NCBI GenBank assembly: GCA_016165875.1 | Contig: JABBOT010000014.1 | Span: 9,161,489 to 9,225,488, forward strand | Length of the DNA: 64,000 bases | From: Acanthopleura granulata | Lineage: Eukaryota; Mollusca; Polyplacophora; Chitonida; Chitonidae | Direction: 5' to 3' | Shown here: one piece after another, positions 36,523 to 47,173 of the stretch | How the letters are laid out: each line of letters opens with the position of its first letter | How positions within the stretch are numbered: the first letter of the stretch is position 1 | Translations under genes and position numbers: made by a program | Notes under the pieces: generated by a model | Told to the model about the DNA's origin: nothing | The model's database searches: none | The model's input: only the letters and a program-made list of their open reading frames with translations

Positions 36523-37850
36523 GAAACGAAATAATATATATATTTTTTTTAATTTAGTTGCCGACAACTGTTTTTGTAAATTGAACATTCTACTTTCCAT
36601 AACAATCTCACACTAACTAGACGCAGTAATATTGATTCCATCTCAGTGGCTCTGAAACTCGGTCAAAGTCACAGAGTGTTACAACCATTTTTAAACGTTC
36701 CTTTGCGAGAAGCGAGCCATTAAATCTCCCGGACAGAAAATCCCATTTAAATCAAACCTGGACCTCTTCCTTGATAACCAGGTGTGCCAACCACCTAACA
36801 CTCGGCAGTTAGTTTGTGAACCATTTATTCTGGGTGGGAAGTGGTAAAGGCTGGAAGGAAGAAAAATAAACAATGAGGACAAAGTTCACAGCGGAATTAT
36901 AAATAAAGAATCAGACAACGTGCGTTACTTTACAATGTCACGCACAAGTAAGGGACAATACTTTGAAGGCAACAAGTCATAGTTATCAAGACAACTTGTA
37001 TTGATTTATCGGGCGTGAACTCTGGACTATACGTGTACCGGTACTGTTCAAATTACAATAAATCGGAGTCTAAACATCTCAAATTACAACTACAAAAACT
37101 TCAGTAATTTTACGTTAGAAATCTAACGTTAAGTGTGGCCGAATATAGCCGTAATCATGATCAACTTCGTTAGTGTCCTCTACAAGTCAGGGATCTGCCG
37201 TATAAGTTGTTGTTGCAAAGTTCGAATGTTTTTCTCCTCAGGATTCTCTGATATTAAACAAACACAGTTCACAAACTCAATTCGTAAACAAGAGATTGTC
37301 ATGAAAGTTTGTATGTGCAAATGTCACACACTGTGGTGGGCTCCACGCTCACAGAATCTGTCGGACTACATCGCGGCTTGCGGCGAAGCCTCATGGAATT
37401 CTCGCGGGGTTGACACAAGTGCCCTCCGTGGGCGGGTATGGGTATGATATAAATATTAAGCAGTTACGTCAATGACTGACAGTACAAATATTTCTAAGTG
37501 CACTGATTTTAGGAAATATTTTTGAACAGTCACATTTATGAATTGTAAGGGTGGAACTATCGGAGTGAAAAAGTATGCTTGTTCAACTCTTAGACAGCGA
37601 TATGCCTTACACAAGATCAAAGAAAGAAACACGAAGACGCTTGAATAAGTTCAGCACATATATTTCAACAATATAAATGTACTGTACAACTGATAATAAT
37701 ATACAAAACAATACAGATAATTACAAAACATATATAGTTTCTTACTGGCAACACCGTCCAAATTCGGGTGGAATATTCCGGCTTCCAAAGGCAAGTTAGT
37801 CCATGTAAATATAGAATTCACAATCCTTGAGATTCTAAAATCAAAGAATG
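36523..37850. other. No gene supported
   Basis: Only weak open frames (37133-37447 on +) without protein features. There is an AT repeat at 36532-36552. Nothing is recognised. Confidence 0.35.
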
Positions 37851-38119
37851 ACAGTCCTGTACTGACGAACAACAGAGGACACGGTACGCCGACTATGGTA
37901 TATATCCAACTCCCCGGCAAGGTGCAACTTTCCTGAGCAGAAGGGTTGAGCTGGTAATGTATCGTTCACTCCTCGGAAATATCCGCAAAGTCATATTCAG
38001 GGTAAAATGGGATGAAATGTACGCCATCGCACAAAAACACAACGAGCGATACAAGCTCCAAAAGAACGTCTCAAACAAAATAGCAACTGGCGAAACACAA
38101 GGTCGCAAAAGTGCTATGT
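37849..38119 (+). CDS. Unrecognised open frame, possible exon
   Basis: A frame open for about 88 codons after a possible acceptor (ATGACAG) reads like protein: basic, with VMYRSLLGNIRKVIFRVKWD and a Lys/Asn/Gln-rich end, stop at 38117-38119. There is no good start codon near its beginning and no family match, so it may be a terminal exon of a transposon gene or chance. Confidence 0.25.
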
Positions 38120-38226
38120 AGGCAAATTAGTTGTTGTTGTTGAATCGCCGAAGCAGAAGACCTGGAAGACGGATCTGAGGATTTGACATAAATATCACAA
38201 CAACTCCAAATGTACAATTACGATAT

Positions 38227-38655
38227 GGTTAGTTGTTGTTGGGCGGTTCTTCCAAATGTCTGTATTCCACCTGTGCACGTAAAAGTCTCACACGGTTCCT
38301 TTCCATTATGCACTGCAGTTCGTTCACCTCTGCTGCGTGTAACTCGATCAATCTTCTAAACAATGGTCCTGTTCCCACCATAACCTCTCGCTCCAAGGCT
38401 TCCATGTATTTTAAATAGGCTGTTTCATACTCCGTGTAGAAAGTATTCCAGTCGTTTCTTCAGGAGGAAGCGCCACAACACTAGTCCATCCGTTTCAGGG
38501 TCTCCTGTACTTACCACGATGTTGGGGCAGTTTCGTAATCGAATAATCATCTCCGTGAGTGAATCCATAATCTTCCTCTTTTTCTGGGTTTTTGTCGTGA
38601 AATCAGCTCCCGCAGAAATGTAGCAGAGTGACCGTGCGTCTGTCACCAATGTTCA
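38227..38655 (-). pseudogene. Unrecognised small gene, coiled-coil C-terminus, frame-broken
   Basis: On the - strand an ATG at 38649 (or MDSL… at 38565) opens a frame to 38425. In the adjacent frame, from about 38447, a second protein-like stretch follows: YETAYLKYMEALEREVMVG, FRRLIELHAAEVNEL, RVRLLRAQVEYRHLEEP, then a stop at about 38234. Heptad-like leucines suggest a coiled coil. One frame change joins the two. No family is recognised. Confidence 0.35.
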
Positions 38656-38684
38656 TGAACTATATAGCAGCAGCGCAGCGCGCC

Positions 38685-38711
38685 AAAAAAAAAAAAAAAA
38701 AAAAAAAAAAA
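38685..38711 (+). repeat. Run of 27 A between GC-rich words
   Basis: A(27) sits between GCAGCGCGCC and GCGCGACGG, 75 bp before the piggyBac end. It may be a slippage-prone tract or the tail of a processed insertion; no source transcript is recognised. Confidence 0.6.
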
Positions 38712-38785
38712 GCGCGACGGTCAGAGAGAGCAATTTCAGCATTTCTCATTGGTTCACAGTGGTCACGTGGGCTTTCTGCATTGAA

Positions 38786-41367
38786 CCCTCTAGTGCCCAG
38801 TGACTAATTTCCTGGGCAGAAAAATTTTATATTTGCAAAACACCTTACAAATGAGTTAGGAAAGCAAATCAAGATAATTCTGTACCATAAATTTTATTAA
38901 CATAGAATTTAAAGCATGTGACAAATTTGGCACAGTGGGCATTTATAATACAGAAAACGATGTGCCATATATGGCACTCCAGACAGAGACGAATTACAAC
39001 TTCTTCACTTTGTGAAACAACATAAAGCAATTTCTGTCTTTGTTTAAGCACAGGCACACATGGCATTTAACACAATAGATCATTGATTTTGATTTACAGT
39101 CTGGTAATCTGCATCGCTGTCTCTCATACCACTCTGGGAGATGGTCAACATTGTCCAGTTGCACATCAGCAGGTGGAATAGGGACGGGTAGTGCCTTTGC
39201 TTGTGGGGTGTTCAAAACGTCTTGCAGAGATGGACGGCCTATTCTTTTGTCCACGCTCACCAAACAATCGGCTATGTTTAGGTGAAAAGCAGAAAGACTC
39301 ATTGGTTTCTCATTCAACTTCAAGAGAGAGCAATGCCGGCGATACCAAATCCAACTAGACACAACGGCCATGTTAATGGTGTGGTAGAAAATATAGATGT
39401 ACCACCTGCGTGTTTTGATCTTTGCTTTGTACAACGCGGTCAGAGGGTCCAACAGATCTACACCTCCCATGTAAGTGTTGTACATCTTGATCACTGCCGG
39501 ACACGGGATTTCGATCTTCTCTTTCTGTTTCTTGGCATATCTCGTTGCTGTTGAAAGGGGGTCATCTCCAACAAGCGATGAAATAACAGTGACGCATTTG
39601 TTATCATACCACCGGAGAGCAATTGCATTGCTATCGACCTCCACTAAACTATCAAACGCACCTCTAAGCCCTTTTTTCATCTCTTTCTCTGATTTTAGAG
39701 AACACCCACCCAACCGGTTTTCCCTGACAGTTCCTGTATAAAACATGCCTTTTTCTTTCAAAGCCTTCACCAATTTCAGACTAGAGAACAAATTGTCAGC
39801 AAATATCTTATAGTTTTTACTGTCTGGCAGTTTTTTTGCCAGGTCCAAGACAACTTGTCCTGTCATGCCAAGATCTGATTTTACATTTGAAGTAGACCCC
39901 TGGTATACAGAAAAGTCATGGAGAATTCCATCACTGCCCGCCCTGGCCCAAAGTTTGATGCCCCACTTGTGCGGTTTGTTTTTCATGTATTGTTTGACAA
40001 TCGATCTGCCTTTGAATGCGATCATTATCTCATCAACACTTTGGTTTTCAAGTGGAGGTATTTTTTCCAGATTTTCTTTTATCTTTTCCAGCCATGGCCG
40101 AAGTTTCCATATTCTATCATTGGCTTGGGGCTTGTCGTTATCAGTGAAATGAATACTTCTACACAACAGTTCATAACGATTTCTGCTGAACACATCAGCA
40201 ACAGGAGGGTACCTCGTCATCAGTGACCAATACGCTCGTACACAGTGTGCCTTCATAAGACCCACTCGGAGATAAACCCCAATAAATTTTTCTGTTTCTT
40301 TCTTAGAAGAGTTCAACTCCACTCCAAGAGCAGACATGGCATATCTGTTGCTTTCTGTTGTAAGTTCATCAAGCATGTTGTCATTGATAATTTGCGAGAA
40401 GTACTCATATGGTGTTTTGAGTTCTTCTGGGGCTGATTCTACATACCCAATAAAAGACGAATCTGGGGAAGAATATGGTATCCGAGCCCACATTGGTTGA
40501 TCAAAGACTTGAGAAAGCAGCAAGTCTTCGTGTTCCGCCTCTTCATGTCGTTTGCGTAAGATGTTTTCTCTAAGTGCGGCTAGTGGTTCGTCGTCTTCGC
40601 TGTCATCAACAGTTGAAGTTGATGGCTGATTATTTGACGATTGCATTTTACGTCGTCTTTTACGAGTCGGGGGTTCAATATCACGTTCATCGCTTGAGCC
40701 TCCGCCATCTTTGTCAGGATTATATTCCTCATCAGAGTCGAAAAAATCGCTCTCGTTAGGATCAACACAGCCTATAAGATCTCTAATTCCAGAATCCTCA
40801 TTCATTCTATAAAGAAAAATACCGAAACAAACATTACTCGATATTTTTTTGTGTGTGCGATAATAAAACATATCAATTTAAAGTGCTTGAAAACCCATAA
40901 TTAATTTGACATTTTAAGATACCAAAACCTCTAATACCCACTGTGCCAGATATGGCACACAAAAAAATCGCCCTTTGCCAATGTGCATATTTGGCACATC
41001 TATTTTCAATGTCACAATTCTGCTAGAAATTTAAATAAATGTAATAAAATAATCATACCATCACTAAAACTCACCCTATGTTCAATAGTTGACACACTTA
41101 TGAGAAACATTATACTCACCTAGGATAGTGATTGGATCGGATTAAGTCTGGAGTGTTCAGAAGCAGACGACACGGCCTGTTGAGATACTTTGGAGGGAAC
41201 AGGAAGTTTTCAAAAATGAGATGCCCAATGTATCTCCCATGCTGAAGAGCTATAGAAATTAAGGGGAAACAACAATCTAAACAGATAACCATAGTCAATG
41301 ACCATTTACCTCCCTTGGAGTAGTAAAACGAACTTGTGCCATATACGGCACTCTGGGCACTAGAGGG
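38786..41367 (-). mobile_element. Complete piggyBac-type transposon, 2.58 kb
   Basis: Inverted ends CCCTCTAGTGCCCAG at 38786-38800 and its complement at 41353-41367. Next to them stand TGAA (38782-38785) and CTAA (41368-41371), each one base from the TTAA target that piggyBac duplicates. Subterminal palindromes of the type GTGCCATATATGGCAC occur at 38962-38977, 40943-40958 and 41336-41351, with a decayed one at 40983-40997; the ends also share TGGCACAGTGGG words in mirrored position (38928-38940 and 40938-40951). The intact transposase gene fills the middle. Confidence 0.85.
38994..40805 (-). CDS. piggyBac transposase, intact, 603 aa
   Basis: A cut-and-paste transposase acting in the nucleus on TTAA sites. 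One uninterrupted frame. The ATG at 40805 (MNEDSGIRD) is preferred to one 22 codons upstream, because the acidic N-terminus typical of the family begins there. Layout: acidic region 1-45; basic nuclear-import-like TRKRRRK at 47-53; transposase core about 130-490; catalytic Asp258 in SVDEIMIAFKGR, Asp337 in FADNLFSSLKL, Asp450 in YMGGVDLLD; Trp468 in KTRRWY; C-terminal Cys-rich domain with Cys565, 570, 578, 581, 584, 586, 593 and His598. All three catalytic Asp and the Cys-rich module are present, so it may still be active, or was until recently. It stops 17 bp before a subterminal palindrome. Confidence 0.95.
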   Translation of the reverse strand: MNEDSGIRDLIGCVDPNESDFFDSDEEYNPDKDGGGSSDERDIEPPTRKRRRKMQSSNNQPSTSTVDDSEDDEPLAALRENILRKRHEEAEHEDLLLSQVFDQPMWARIPYSSPDSSFIGYVESAPEELKTPYEYFSQIINDNMLDELTTESNRYAMSALGVELNSSKKETEKFIGVYLRVGLMKAHCVRAYWSLMTRYPPVADVFSRNRYELLCRSIHFTDNDKPQANDRIWKLRPWLEKIKENLEKIPPLENQSVDEIMIAFKGRSIVKQYMKNKPHKWGIKLWARAGSDGILHDFSVYQGSTSNVKSDLGMTGQVVLDLAKKLPDSKNYKIFADNLFSSLKLVKALKEKGMFYTGTVRENRLGGCSLKSEKEMKKGLRGAFDSLVEVDSNAIALRWYDNKCVTVISSLVGDDPLSTATRYAKKQKEKIEIPCPAVIKMYNTYMGGVDLLDPLTALYKAKIKTRRWYIYIFYHTINMAVVSSWIWYRRHCSLLKLNEKPMSLSAFHLNIADCLVSVDKRIGRPSLQDVLNTPQAKALPVPIPPADVQLDNVDHLPEWYERQRCRLPDCKSKSMIYCVKCHVCLCLNKDRNCFMLFHKVKKL

Positions 41368-41371
41368 CTAA

Positions 41372-42180
41372 CAAGCCTTGTGTTTTTACCGTGTCTCTTT
41401 TTTGCATGGAAATATAAGAATATAGCGTTAAATATCACCTTTTATTTAGATATAATTTTAATAATTCAAAAGTAGAAGTCCTTACTATACATAATTTGTC
41501 AGCGTGGATATAAAACATGAAAGGGGTAGGGAGTTAATTCGTGTTTTACACCCCTAAAGAAGCACAACAGCCGATGTGCGCTCTATCGGTACGGGCTGAA
41601 GGGAGGGTACTTTAAACTGACTAGAAGTACACATAAAATGTTAACTAATATATAACTGCAAAACAATGATAATAATGGTTTGGAATCAACAACAACAAAT
41701 TAATATGTCGCTTCCCACCCCTGAAGGGAGCTGTCGGAAATTAAGATTGAAAATTAGCTTGTTACTTTTTCTGAATAAGCATGTCTGCAGTATAAATAAA
41801 AAGTTCGTATTTGTACTGCGCAAGGTCCTGGCAGCTTCTCATTGTAAAATGGCAAGAAATTTTATTGTATGGTAACAATTTACGTTGCAAGTTTTATGAA
41901 TATTTTCATACCATTATGTATGTTTGCAAATTTCAGCCTCTGTGTTCATCTTTTAGAGTTACTATGTAACTGTTTTGCAGGTATAGCTGCTATGAATTTT
42001 CATTTCAAGACTCAGGTAATTTTGCAGTGAAATTCACTGGTTTCAAAGTTGCCAGCACTTTTTGCTGTAGAATTACACTATTTATCCCAAGGGGGTAATA
42101 TCAAGTGGCATAGAAATAGGATTTGGGTAGAAGGGTTCTATGATTACTCTTAGTTTAAGTCAGTGTGAGTCAGGTTGGTG
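41372..42180. other. Spacer between transposons, no gene seen
   Basis: AT-rich; no protein-like frame and no recognised repeat. Confidence 0.35.
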
Positions 42181-42260
42181 GACTCAATTAAAGGGGGACA
42201 CAGGGACTGTTGATTGGTAGGGGAGAGTGCTGTTGGTTGACTAGTAGGATGCATTGCCAT

Positions 42261-42824
42261 TTAATGTTGATTTGAAAGAAAGCAACCAGGCTGTTGATTT
42301 TCAGATGGGTACACTAGATGATTGTTAAAGGGGTAATTCGGATGTTGTTTTGCAGAGGGGTAAATTGGTTGTGGATTCCTTTGGGGGTAACCTGTCTGTT
42401 GGCTGAGCATTCCAATTTGTGCCTCAAAAATTACATTATTTATCCTATTTTGAACAATGTGACGGGTCATGGGGTCAAGGTTTTTCAGAGCACTACTGAC
42501 ATACTGGCCAAAAATGTCACACTCATCTGTGGAATGTGAATTTTTTGACTGGGATGCAGAATCTGCAATCTGTTTTATTAATCGTAGTTCTTCATCATCA
42601 CAATGTTTCTTAGTGGATGTCCTCGGCCTTTTCTTTACTGGCTGCTTAGTATATCTTCTAGGAGTAGGTGATTCTTCATGGACATCTATATCAGCAGTTT
42701 CAATTGAGTCATCTTCATCATCGAGCTGCTCATTATCAATGGAACTGTCATTGCTTTGTGTAAAAGCAACCAAGTCAACGCCGCCCATGCCACGACTACG
42801 GCACAGACCTTTTCGAACCATCAT
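42261..42824 (-). CDS. BESS-motif exon fused to a piggyBac remnant
   Basis: The - strand frame begins with piggyBac sequence (RGMGGVDL, the third catalytic motif, about 42790-42767). Without a stop it then enters a different protein: an acidic stretch (DDEDDSIETADIDVHEES), a basic stretch (KKRPRTSTKKH), a BESS-like helix pair (DIFGQYVSSALKNLDP and QNRINNVIFEAQIG) and a Pro/Gln/Asn-rich tail, stop at 42261. The second part is built like the BESS exon at 35963-36522 but is not identical. The change of homology lies at 42767-42750; an acceptor-like ACACAAAG there suggests the BESS part was once a separate exon. Whether the junction is expressed cannot be told. Confidence 0.5.
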   Translation of the reverse strand: MMVRKGLCRSRGMGGVDLVAFTQSNDSSIDNEQLDDEDDSIETADIDVHEESPTPRRYTKQPVKKRPRTSTKKHCDDEELRLIKQIADSASQSKNSHSTDECDIFGQYVSSALKNLDPMTRHIVQNRINNVIFEAQIGMLSQQTGYPQRNPQPIYPSAKQHPNYPFNNHLVYPSENQQPGCFLSNQH

Positions 42825-44126
42825 ATTTAGTTACATCTGTTGAACCTAGGTCAAACTAAGTAGACAACAGGTGAACCTGCTTCCTATCACTCCAGTTTAT
42901 ACCAATAACAGAACCATCACTCTTTCCTGTCACAATACGATTCTCCTTTTTCTTCAAATTTTTCTTCATTTCATTTGGAAGGCCTTTCCTATCAGACCGC
43001 ACAGTTCCTGTAACATTCATATCTTCACACAGCTGTAAACTTGTGTAATAATTATCCGCTATCAAATGATGATATATTCCAAGATGATCCTTCATAAGAC
43101 GAAAACACACATCATAAGGCTGTCCATTGTTAGATGTTGGCATGTTTTTCGTGTGATCAATTATCTGATGTGCATATCCTGTTGTATCAGCTAAAACATA
43201 TTCTTTTGGTCCCCATTGGTGATGCTTTTTGATCTGTATATAGTTCACGACAGTGTGTTGACATTTGAAACCATCTATGGATTCATCTATGCTAACTTCC
43301 TCGTGAAGATTGAATTCCCTGGCCCAGGTTTTGTTTAGGAACTCTAGCAAAGTGCTAAACTTATACGTTGGGTCATAGTCTGGGCTGCCTCGTTTAGGTT
43401 CGCTTGCACTATCAGAAACATGAAAAAACCTTAGCAACAGTTTGAATGTTTCCAATTTGAATATTTCTCTGTACACCGGCGTGCCCTGACTGAAATTACG
43501 ACTGTTCCAATAATCATTTATTGAATGTTTTTTTTACCATACCCATATTTTATCATCAGCCCAATAAATGCTTTCATCTGTTGTTCATCTGCTGATTTCC
43601 AAAGAAGAATTTTGGTTTTAGAGTCTGGTGTGTTTCTAAATAACGTAGTTGATACTCGTTAGTCTCTTGAATAAATATGTCCCACAATGATGTTTCTTCT
43701 GCGGTACAAGCTATAAAAAAATTGTTGAAGTATTCAACAGGCATTGTATCAACAGGCTGCCAAACAGGACCCAGATTGCCAGTAAATTTTTCCCTCTTAT
43801 AAACAGATGGGATGTCTGATATTTTTGTAGTCCAATCACATCTGTTAGGCCTTATATTCTCAGATCTCCACTTGGTCCGGTATGCCATCGCCGTGGTCGA
43901 TTTGATGCTGTTGATAATCAGAATCTGGAGCGCTGATTTCACTGCAGTTTCCGTCCGATTTATCTTCGTCAGAGCACCATGCTAAATCGCCTGCATCTAT
44001 ATCACTGCTAGTGTCACTGTCAAATGATTCCTCATCATTTACGAGTGACAAAACTTCATGTGAATGTATCCTTTCTCTGCCACGAAACAGATCGCTGCTC
44101 TGTCGTCTCTTCAATACAGCGGCCAT
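42767..44126 (-). pseudogene. piggyBac-family transposase, degenerate (copy 3 of 3)
   Basis: It starts at 44126 (MAAVLKRRQSSDLF) with an acidic N-terminus. A frameshift near 43885 leads to WTTKISDIPSVYKREKFTG and VEYFNNFF. Further frame changes near 43575 and 43480 lead to the core: FFHVSDSASEPKRGSPDYDP, then SIDESIDGFKCQ (first catalytic Asp, about 43290), LIADNYYTSLQL (second, about 43050) and GTVRSDRKGLP. A stop at about 42856 and another near 42800 precede the GGVD motif (third Asp). Everything after GGVDL is lost and replaced by the BESS exon. It is of a different lineage (more PGBD4-like) from the intact element. Confidence 0.8.
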
Positions 44127-44547
44127 ATTTGTTTACATTTTCGGGGGAATCCCATTCTATTTTCACACCGCTCTATTCAAGCCAGACACCCTACACAAAA
44201 AATTGTCTAAAAATATCTAAATGACGTGTAGTTTACAGCGAAATAAAACAGATTTTCTGATTACGAAAAGGATTCCCGTTCAGTCGACCAATGAAATTCC
44301 ACGTACTATTGGCAATGGTGCTAATAGCGACACATCAGTCGCTCCGCTCACAGCGTGCAACGACGTATGTGTCGCTTCACTCGTCAGAGGATTAAGCAAA
44401 CGTTGTGCCTGATGACCCACAAAATGTATATATATAAATAAAAGCGCCTCTGTACTTTTTCCAACTGTGTGGTTTACCCATATATCATAACATCAATTAA
44501 TTTGTCATTTAACACAGAAGACGTCAGCTTAGAGACAAAACACGGAG
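44127..44547. other. Flank between piggyBac relic and tandem array
   Basis: It contains a perfect 10-bp inverted repeat, AGCGACACAT (44326-44335) and ATGTGTCGCT (44367-44376), around a 31-base loop. No gene. Confidence 0.5.
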
Positions 44548-45251
44548 AGCAGCGACAACTGGGGTAGTTCGCAAATGCTCACCCTTAACTGGGAAATTTT
44601 TGTCTTTCTAGCGTCGTTTTTATGTAAGTGTTAACGAACTTCGGAATCAACGGCTCGTCACAATGGGTTCTAGATCAGTAGATCCCCAACATGTGTTTTG
44701 TGCGTGCGCGCACTTACCTGACACCGGATGGAGTTGTCTAAAACAGCTCACCATCGATTTGTTCAAACAAATCAATCTCTGACCGTGTACATTACCTGGT
44801 TCTGACCACAGTCCAGGATTGTCGTTGATCGCTGTTCATAGTTCAGATGAACACAGGTACATTACGGCTGGCGGGTTTCTCTTTAAAACCATTCCGAATT
44901 ATCGCGACGATCTATGTTAATGCGGGCGACTTCTGCGTTGTCCAATGGAGAGATCTGGCCAACAGGTTTCTCGTTTATGGAGCGCACGACCAGGTCAACC
45001 ACTTTTCCCCTGAAACTATGCAAGTCATTCCGAAATACTTGCGTGCCTGTTTGGACCGGCGCGAGGGTTATCATCGATGGAGAAGACCAACCGAAAGCAA
45101 CCAAATGCAGTCTTTAAATGTACAAAGATTTTTTTATCTCTCCTGAACATAAGACGAGGGTAAGCATTTCACACACTTAAACTAAGGGAAGGAACCCAGC
45201 AGAGAATATCACTTGCCAGCACATGACCTTATCTGCCCATAGCATAAAAAC

Positions 45252-45479
45252 TTATAAAACAAAGATTCTGTTTCCTGAGATAGAATTCGAATACAGATCA
45301 CCACATATAGTATACACATATCTTACAACATTAAGTACAATGAACTCTTGTACCCCAATATACGCCCTCCACTGATCAAGAATACATGCAGCACCTGGCT
45401 GTAGAGTAAAAAAGTAACTTCTAATACCGATAACAATCTTCGAAAATGTATATTTCCTTTCTAATAATCTTCGTGTCAC
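45252..45479 (-). pseudogene. Merlin/ISXO2-like DDE transposase fragment in tandem unit
   Basis: A - strand frame without ATG contains LQPGAACILDQWRAYIGVQE, then FIVLNVVRYVYTICGD and LYSNSISGN. This follows the pattern of ISXO2-like (Merlin/IS1016-type) transposases: PGT-x-x-x-SDQW-x-AY, then TVNHS-x-x-FVDP-x-TG-x-HTN-x-IE. The Asp of DQW is kept; the final catalytic Glu position appears as Ser. The same fragment recurs at 49809-50036, 54366-54593, 58911-59138 and 63468-63695. It is a fossil with no flanking transposase parts recognised. Confidence 0.5.
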
Positions 45480-45821
45480 ACCATGCTACGTACACTGTGA
45501 CAGAATCTAAGTCCACTCATCAAATTGCAGACATAATCCAAAGCGTTAACAGACTAATACAGTGAAAAGATATAATGTAATACCGTATGGCATGGCTGGA
45601 CTATCATTGGCCAGTTTTCAGTTCAGTTGCAGACCGTGGTGACAGCCATGTATGATGCTCCACAATTGAAATTAAAATTTCCTAGCTCACCAAGATCGAT
45701 GCTAGATCAGTGGATACCACCATATCTATGTTATCTGCTAACGTACCAGACTTTCATGGAAGACTGAGATAACACGCAGAAGATAATGTGCATGCAATTT
45801 GTGCAGACATTTTTGTGTTCA

Positions 45822-46110
45822 CAGTTGAAGGCAGGCGTTGAAACCGACATTCGTATAGCAGGTGTCAACCAAAATAAGCGGTCAATAATCACAATACCAG
45901 ATTCCAGAAACGACAAATAACGCAAACTACTAGAGAACTAAGAAAACATATCAAATATAAAAATTAGGACGGATTCATGCAAAGAGCAGCAGTGGATAAT
46001 TTTCAATGATGTGAAAATATAATACATGTTTTTGGCGAGTCAATAAAGTCAACACCCAAATCGTGTTCCACTTTTAGTATATATGGTGTCCCATACTCAA
46101 CACGACGAAC
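45822..46110 (+). repeat. Dispersed repeat inside tandem unit (related to 3668-3965)
   Basis: This is the counterpart of the repeat in P450 intron 1. It lies at the same unit position in every copy, for example about 50379-50667, 54936-55224 and 59481-59769, so it was in the unit before amplification. Confidence 0.65.
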
Positions 46111-47138
46111 ATACGGCGTTTAGCGCAGGGTTGAGCGGAATAAGGCACAATTATTAAGTCCCAGAGTTTCTGAACACTAATGGAATGTTCTTGAAAAAAT
46201 AGTTTTTGCCGTAATAACTTGGGACGTCGATTGAAATGATGACACAGGACGTAGTGATAAATGCTACAAAGCGCAAAATGTATTCACCGTACGCGTCCTG
46301 TGTGACGCTCTCACGCTTGAAATGCAATATTTATAAATAACAACGTTACCACTGTGACATATGGAATCCACACAGCTGATGGCTCTTTTGCAGTATTCCT
46401 CATGAGCCCATTCTGAGTGATTTTCTTAGTCGTTCGTCAGTTGTCTATGTGAATTTCAGCGTCGACTTTTTAACAAGTCACGATATCCTCCTTTGGAGAA
46501 TCCAGGTTGCACCGATACTTCACTATCACTGCCGAACATTCGTTCGTACCTCCGAGGTAGAAATCTTCATTTTTCAAGGTTATAACAATCAGATCTTCGT
46601 TAAAGATCAGGCGCCGTATGACCTGGTCTAGGTCGAATAGGGTGTAATTACGGCTTTCCCTCGAATAATTTTCGCAAATAGCTAGCTTTAACAAAGTGTG
46701 TAAGTACTCTTGCTGTTCTTAGTTCTTGATGAGTAATAATCACGGTTAATGCAAGACCGGAAATCGTGTCTATGTTCACTTCCGTAAAACTTATCCCCCC
46801 ACTCGAAAAAGCACGTGACCTCACGTGTTATTAAGTTTAGAGTATGGCCCAAATTAAAATCCCTCAATGTGTTTACATAAAGTGGAACTATATAGAACTA
46901 GAGTACAATTGCTACAGCACGACGTAGCATGATATATGTGTGTGCAAATATTTGTCGTACATGAATAGAAAATCGATTACGTACCAAACAATGAAGCGAT
47001 CACAACATTAATCAGACAAGATTTGAATCGACTACAGCATCAAACAATTGATTGGCTAAGAGGAAAAAGATAAAATGTATTTAAGACGGAAACAACCTGA
47101 AAAGAAATATTACATGAAAAACATACATTTAACACTAG

Positions 47139-47173
<35 letters not shown>

